NCBI GenBank assembly: GCA_017935025.1 | Contig: JAGBIL010000040.1 | Coordinates: 1-64,000 of the forward strand | Origin: Opitutales bacterium | Lineage (GTDB): Bacteria > Verrucomicrobiota > Verrucomicrobiia > Opitutales > UBA953 | Direction of reading: 5' to 3' | Length of the DNA stretch: 64,000 bases | Shown here: positions 60,650 through 64,000 of the stretch, piece after piece | Layout of the letters: each line of letters begins with the position of its first letter | How positions within the stretch are numbered: position 1 is the stretch's first letter | Position numbers and translations under genes: made by a program | The notes under the pieces: model-generated | Database searches by the model: none | Seen by the model: only the letters and a program-made list of their open reading frames with translations | Told to the model about the DNA's origin: nothing

Positions 60650-61216
60650 ATGTTGAACGAAACACACATTCTCGCAAGCGGCGACGGAAAGGATTTGCTC
60701 GAAACCGTCTTTTTCGTCGTCATTGCCGTGATTTCGATATTCGGTTCGCTCATCGGAAAGTTTTTGAAAAAAAACGACGAAAACGAAGAAGCGCCGAGCG
60801 TCGACGAATCAATTTTCGGGAAGTGGGAAGAGGAAGAAGAAGAAAACCCGGAAACAAACACCCTGCCTCCGCCGATAGTTGTCGACTACGGGAATACGTC
60901 CGCGTACGACGAACAACTGCGGGAACTCCGCCGCCAAACTTTGCTCGCACAGGAACGCGAAAAAATCACGAAGCAAACTCGCCTTGAAGGTCCGGGCGTT
61001 CACGCCGTAATCCGGAAAATCCGCAAAACCGCGCACGGTCCCGCGAAAAACGTTCCCGCGCCGAAGAGCCAGACGCCGCCGCCCGCCGTTCCCGCGCGAA
61101 CTTCGGCGCAGCCTTCCGACGGGAACGCCGACGACGATATCTTTGACGACCGTGAAGCGCTCCGCCGCGCCGTTCTCGCACAGGAAATTCTCTCGCCCCC
61201 GCTTTCTCTGCGGTAA
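60650..61216 (+). CDS. Unknown single-pass membrane protein
   Basis: 188 residues with one membrane helix at about 18-38 (TVFFVVIAVISIFGSLIGKF), an acidic segment (EEEEEENPETN), a charged helix (AYDEQLRELRRQTLLAQERE), and a Pro/Ala-rich part. It ends ILSPPLSLR. No family is recognised. It lies 54 bp after floA on the same strand and is probably the third gene of that operon. Confidence 0.7.
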   Translation: MLNETHILASGDGKDLLETVFFVVIAVISIFGSLIGKFLKKNDENEEAPSVDESIFGKWEEEEEENPETNTLPPPIVVDYGNTSAYDEQLRELRRQTLLAQEREKITKQTRLEGPGVHAVIRKIRKTAHGPAKNVPAPKSQTPPPAVPARTSAQPSDGNADDDIFDDREALRRAVLAQEILSPPLSLR

Positions 61217-61256
61217 ACCCCGAAAAACCGATTCAAACCACGCTGTCCGTTTTTCA

Positions 61257-61291
61257 AAAATAATGTTGACCAAACAAGTAAACATTATTTT
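61257..61291 (+). promoter_or_regulatory. Palindromic operator-like site upstream of trpB
   Basis: AAAATAATGTT (61257-61267) and AACATTATTTT (61281-61291) are perfect complements with 13 bases between. TTGACC (61266-61271) inside it could be a -35 element, with a weak TTTCAT (61289-61294) as -10. An overlapping operator and promoter is the likely reading. Confidence 0.55.
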
Positions 61292-61310
61292 CATACGGAA
61301 GAAATCACAC

Positions 61311-61343
61311 ATGAAAAAAATGACCGAACAGCTTCGGTTTTGA
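61311..61343 (+). CDS. Possible leader peptide MKKMTEQLRF
   Basis: A 10-codon frame starting 20 bp after the palindromic site, ending in a small ACCGAA/TTCGGT hairpin. It has no Trp codon, so classical Trp attenuation is not supported. It may be chance. Confidence 0.25.
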   Translation: MKKMTEQLRF

Positions 61344-61383
61344 TCCTAAAATAAAAAAAACACACACGAAATCCGTAAAGGAT

Positions 61384-61424
61384 ACGGCGACACGAAATTC
61401 AAATTTCCGTGTCGCCGTTTTCTT
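61384..61424 (+). terminator. Terminator or attenuator upstream of trpB
   Basis: ACGGCGACACG (61384-61394) pairs with CGTGTCGCCGT (61408-61418), with an inner AAATT/AATTT extension, followed by TTTTCTTTTT. It lies 77 bp before trpB and after the palindromic site, so it may end a short leader or small RNA. Confidence 0.75.
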
Positions 61425-61494
61425 TTTCTTGTTCGGAATTCCCGAAAATTTCCTTTTCCCGCACGGGGACGCGGCGTAGAATCTCGCGTTAATT

Positions 61495-62718
61495 ATGAAA
61501 AAAGAATTGCTTCCAGCAGAAAAACGTCTTCCCGACAACAACGGATTTTTCGGTCGCTTCGGCGGCTCCTTTGTTCAGCCGGAATTGCAAAAACAGATGG
61601 ACGAAATCGCTCACGCCTACCACACGATTTGCCGTTCTCACAATTTTGTCCAGGACTTGCGCAACATCCGCAAACACTTCCAGGGCCGCCCGACACCGGT
61701 TTATTACTGCAAAAACCTGACGGAAAAAGTCGGCGGAGCGCGCATTTACCTCAAGCGCGAAGACCTGAATCACACGGGCGCGCACAAGCTCAACCACTGC
61801 ATGGGCGAAGGCTTACTCGCGAAATATTTGGGCAAGAAAAAACTCATCGCGGAAACGGGCGCCGGGCAGCACGGCGTCGCGCTCGCGACGGCGGGAGCGT
61901 ACTTCGGCATTCCCGTGGAAATCCACATGGGCGAAGTCGATATCCAAAAAGAATACCCGAACGTCATGCGCATGAAAGTGCTCGGCGCGAAGGTTGTCTC
62001 CGTGACACGCGGCGACAAAACGCTCAAGGAAGCCGTCGATTCCGCGTTTGAATCCTACCTCGAAGATCCGGTCAATTCCATTTACTGCATCGGCTCCGTT
62101 CTCGGTCCGCACCCGTTCCCGCTTCTCGTGCGCGAATTCCAGCGCGTTATCGGTATCGAAGCGCGGGAACAGTTTTTTGAAATGACGGGCGAAATGCCGG
62201 ACAACATCTGCGCCTGCGTCGGAGGCGGCTCCAACGCGGCGGGCTTTTTCCACGCGTTTATCGACGATCCCGTCGAAATTTACGGCGTCGAACCGCTCGG
62301 TCGCGGCACGAAGCTCGGCGAACACGCCTGTTCGCTTGCCTACGGCACCGAAGGCATCATGCACGGCTTCAATTCCATCATGCTCAAAGACGCCGGCGGC
62401 AATCCCGCGCCGGTTTACTCGGCAGCGAGCGGCTTGGACTATCCGTCCGTCGGTCCGGAACACGCTTACTGGCACGAAATCGGGCGCGAAAAAGCCGTCC
62501 AAATCAACGATGACGAAGCCGTCACGGCGTTTTTCCAACTTTCCCGCCTCGAAGGCATCATTCCCGCACTCGAAAGTGCCCATGCCGTGGCGTTTGCGAC
62601 GAAGCTCGCAAAAGAACGTCCGACGGAATCGATTCTCGTCAATCTTTCCGGGCGCGGCGACAAGGACCTCGATTTCGTTATGGAAAAATTCGGCAAATAC
62701 GCCGAACGCGAATATTGA
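61495..62718 (+). CDS. trpB: Tryptophan synthase beta subunit
   Basis: 407 residues. The PLP lysine lies in [16 protein letters not shown], the phosphate loop is [15 protein letters not shown], and [14 protein letters not shown] and the [13 protein letters not shown] (COMM-like) region are conserved. TrpB condenses serine with indole. The sequence belongs to the main TrpB1 type, but no trpA or other trp gene is next to it. It follows a leader with a palindrome and a terminator. No Shine-Dalgarno sequence is seen before the ATG. Confidence 0.95.
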   Translation: MKKELLPAEKRLPDNNGFFGRFGGSFVQPELQKQMDEIAHAYHTICRSHNFVQDLRNIRKHFQGRPTPVYYCKNLTEKVGGARIYLKREDLNHTGAHKLNHCMGEGLLAKYLGKKKLIAETGAGQHGVALATAGAYFGIPVEIHMGEVDIQKEYPNVMRMKVLGAKVVSVTRGDKTLKEAVDSAFESYLEDPVNSIYCIGSVLGPHPFPLLVREFQRVIGIEAREQFFEMTGEMPDNICACVGGGSNAAGFFHAFIDDPVEIYGVEPLGRGTKLGEHACSLAYGTEGIMHGFNSIMLKDAGGNPAPVYSAASGLDYPSVGPEHAYWHEIGREKAVQINDDEAVTAFFQLSRLEGIIPALESAHAVAFATKLAKERPTESILVNLSGRGDKDLDFVMEKFGKYAEREY

Positions 62719-62726
62719 GAAAGAGG

Positions 62727-62767
62727 AAAAAAGCGTTCCCGTGAGAAATTCGCGGAAACGCTTTTTT
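62727..62767 (+). terminator. Terminator of trpB with a degenerate GGGAACG pair
   Basis: AAAAAAGCGTT (62727-62737) pairs with AACGCTTTTTT (62757-62767), continued by CCG/CGG after one mismatch. The left half is a full copy of the word and the right half is one base off. Confidence 0.85.
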
Positions 62768-62785
62768 TTCAATACAAACTACTTT

Positions 62786-63169
62786 TTACGCGGAGTAGCC
62801 GAGGAGTTGGAGGAAGAAGCGGACGCGCTCGCGGTCGTCTCCCTGCAATTCGAGTTTTCCGCCTGCTTCGGCACCGCCGCACGCGAATTTCTGTTTCAGC
62901 GACTTGAGCAAGTCCGCACGCTGTTCCGACGGGAGCGCCGTAATTCCCGGACCTTCGAGAATCGTTACGGTTTTTCCGCTGCGCCCGGATTTTTCGATGC
63001 GCAAATGCACTTTCCCGAGTTTTGCGGGAACGCTCGGCTTGGAATCTGCGGAGCGGCGTTTTTGCGGCGGTTCCGCCTGCGGAAGATTTTCGATGTGAAG
63101 CGAACCGAATGCGTCGTTGATGGACGCGACACCGGAGCTTTTTCCGTCGGTAGAAATTTTCTTAGCCAT
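62786..63169 (-). CDS. SUI1/eIF1-like translation factor (YciH family)
   Basis: 127 residues. A variable N-terminus (about 1-50) is followed by the SUI1 fold: VHLRIEKSGRSGKTVTILEG, LKSLKQKFACGGAEAGGKLELQGD and a final helix with FFLQLLGYSA. Bacterial YciH affects start-site fidelity under some conditions. It starts 7 bp after the obg stop, so the two genes are co-transcribed. Confidence 0.88.
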   Translation of the reverse strand: MAKKISTDGKSSGVASINDAFGSLHIENLPQAEPPQKRRSADSKPSVPAKLGKVHLRIEKSGRSGKTVTILEGPGITALPSEQRADLLKSLKQKFACGGAEAGGKLELQGDDRERVRFFLQLLGYSA

Positions 63170-63176
63170 TGTGTGA

Positions 63177-64000
63177 TTAACTTTCGGAATCCTGCGCGGG
63201 AACGGGAGCTTCGACGAGCTCGCGAATGCGGGCTTTCAACTTGTCCAAGCCAGAACCTTCGGTGCAGGAAATTTTACAAATATCCAAGCCTTTGTGTTTG
63301 CGGCGAAACGCGGTCAGATTCTTCGCGGAATCCTCGCAATCCATTTTGTTGGCGGCGATGAGGCGCGGTTTCTCCAAAAGCGCGGGATCGAAATTTTCGA
63401 GCTCGGCAAGCAATGCGGCGTAATCGTCGGCAGGCTTGCGTCCGTCCGTTCCCGCCATATCGATGATGAAAAGGAGCAGGCGACAGCGCTCGACGTGCTT
63501 GAGGAAACGATGCCCGAGACCGCGATTCTCGCTCGCGCCTTCAATCAGCCCCGGAATATCGGCGAGCGAAATGCGTTTGAAATCGTCAAATTCGATAATG
63601 CCGACGCTCGGATTTTTCGTCGTAAACGGATACGGCGCGCACTTCGGACGCGCGTTGGTAAACGCGTTCGTGAGCGAAGATTTTCCCGCATTCGGGAAAC
63701 CGACCAAGCCGACGTCCGCAATCGTTTTCAGAACGAAAGTAAAATCGCCGCGACCGCCTTCCTTGCCCGGCGTCGTTTTGCGCGGAGCCTGATTCGTGGA
63801 CGTTTTGAACTGGTTGTTCCCGAGCCCGCCGCGACCGCCTTTGAGCAAAACAACGCGTTCGTTGTGCTCGAGAAGCTCGGCAACGAGTAGCCCGCTTTCG
63901 GTTTCAAAAACCTGCGTTCCCGGAGGCACGGGCAGAATGACGTCCGCGCCGTCCGCGCCGTGCTTGTTGCGCCCGGCGCCGGGCTGACCGTTTTTCGCGT
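63177..64000 (-). CDS. obg: GTPase Obg/CgtA (5' end outside window)
   Basis: The C-terminal 274 residues are present. The last part of the Gly-rich Obg fold (NGQPGAGRNKHGADGADVIL) continues to the window edge. The G domain has GFPNAGKSSL (G1), DIPGLIEGA (G3) and NKMD (G4). Obg acts in ribosome assembly and the stringent response. The short C-terminal tail suggests it lacks the OCT domain. The start is outside the window. Confidence 0.95.
   Translation of the reverse strand, partial: AKNGQPGAGRNKHGADGADVILPVPPGTQVFETESGLLVAELLEHNERVVLLKGGRGGLGNNQFKTSTNQAPRKTTPGKEGGRGDFTFVLKTIADVGLVGFPNAGKSSLTNAFTNARPKCAPYPFTTKNPSVGIIEFDDFKRISLADIPGLIEGASENRGLGHRFLKHVERCRLLLFIIDMAGTDGRKPADDYAALLAELENFDPALLEKPRLIAANKMDCEDSAKNLTAFRRKHKGLDICKISCTEGSGLDKLKARIRELVEAPVPAQDSES

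Overview
The window comes from a Gram-negative bacterium that is most probably a member of the Verrucomicrobiota. The strongest marker is a 52-residue small basic protein next to rpsU (2124-2282), of a type known from Verrucomicrobia and Chlamydiae. TonB/ExbBD, an outer-membrane receptor, type IV pilus ATPases and an nfeD-floA pair agree with this. GC content is moderate and many starts lack a clear Shine-Dalgarno sequence. The heme locus uses an oxygen-independent radical-SAM enzyme, which suggests an anaerobic, possibly host-associated, life. Nothing in the window fixes the genus.

Layout. 0-5.3 kb: housekeeping genes (C39-like secreted protein, YggU, FtsB-like, small basic protein, rpsU, rpmB, a lipoprotein, tatC, rlmB, initiator tRNA). 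5.35-15.3 kb: one co-directional locus of a YezD-like protein, a TonB-dependent receptor, a flavodoxin, a HutW/ChuW-type radical-SAM heme enzyme, ECF transporter S, T and fused A-A subunits, ExbB, ExbD and TonB. I read it as uptake and anaerobic breakdown of heme. Its gaps hold a family of 70-120 bp palindromic elements built from GAATNNN heptamers. 15.3-16.0 kb: repeats and terminators only. 16.0-21.8 kb: type IV pilus operon (PilB-like, PilT, PilB-like, PilC). 22-29 kb: zinc-ribbon membrane protein, TrkH, an unrecognised EF-hand-like membrane protein, thiD, xseA, a HIT protein, tRNA-Tyr. 29.5-35.7 kb: membrane protein, aldehyde and alcohol dehydrogenases, an MFS transporter and a kelch mutarotase. 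36-39 kb: an MmeI-like type IIL restriction-modification enzyme with a G15 homopolymer in its coding sequence. 39.1-57.8 kb: a long ribosomal protein, rpoA, secY and fusA cluster on the minus strand with a secreted protein gene inserted between rpsS and rplV. 57.9-64 kb: nfeD-floA, an unknown gene, a lone trpB behind a structured leader, a SUI1-like protein and the 3' part of obg.

The most striking global signal is the word GGGAACG (extended GCGGGAACG, reverse CGTTCCCGC). My hand count is about 140 copies on the two strands, against roughly 8-10 expected by chance. It occurs in genes in all three reading frames and in gaps. Inverted pairs form terminator stems at several gene ends, as DNA uptake sequences do in Neisseria and Pasteurellaceae. 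It is sparse in the ribosomal cluster. With pilus ATPase genes in the same window, it is a candidate uptake-type or genome-maintenance word.
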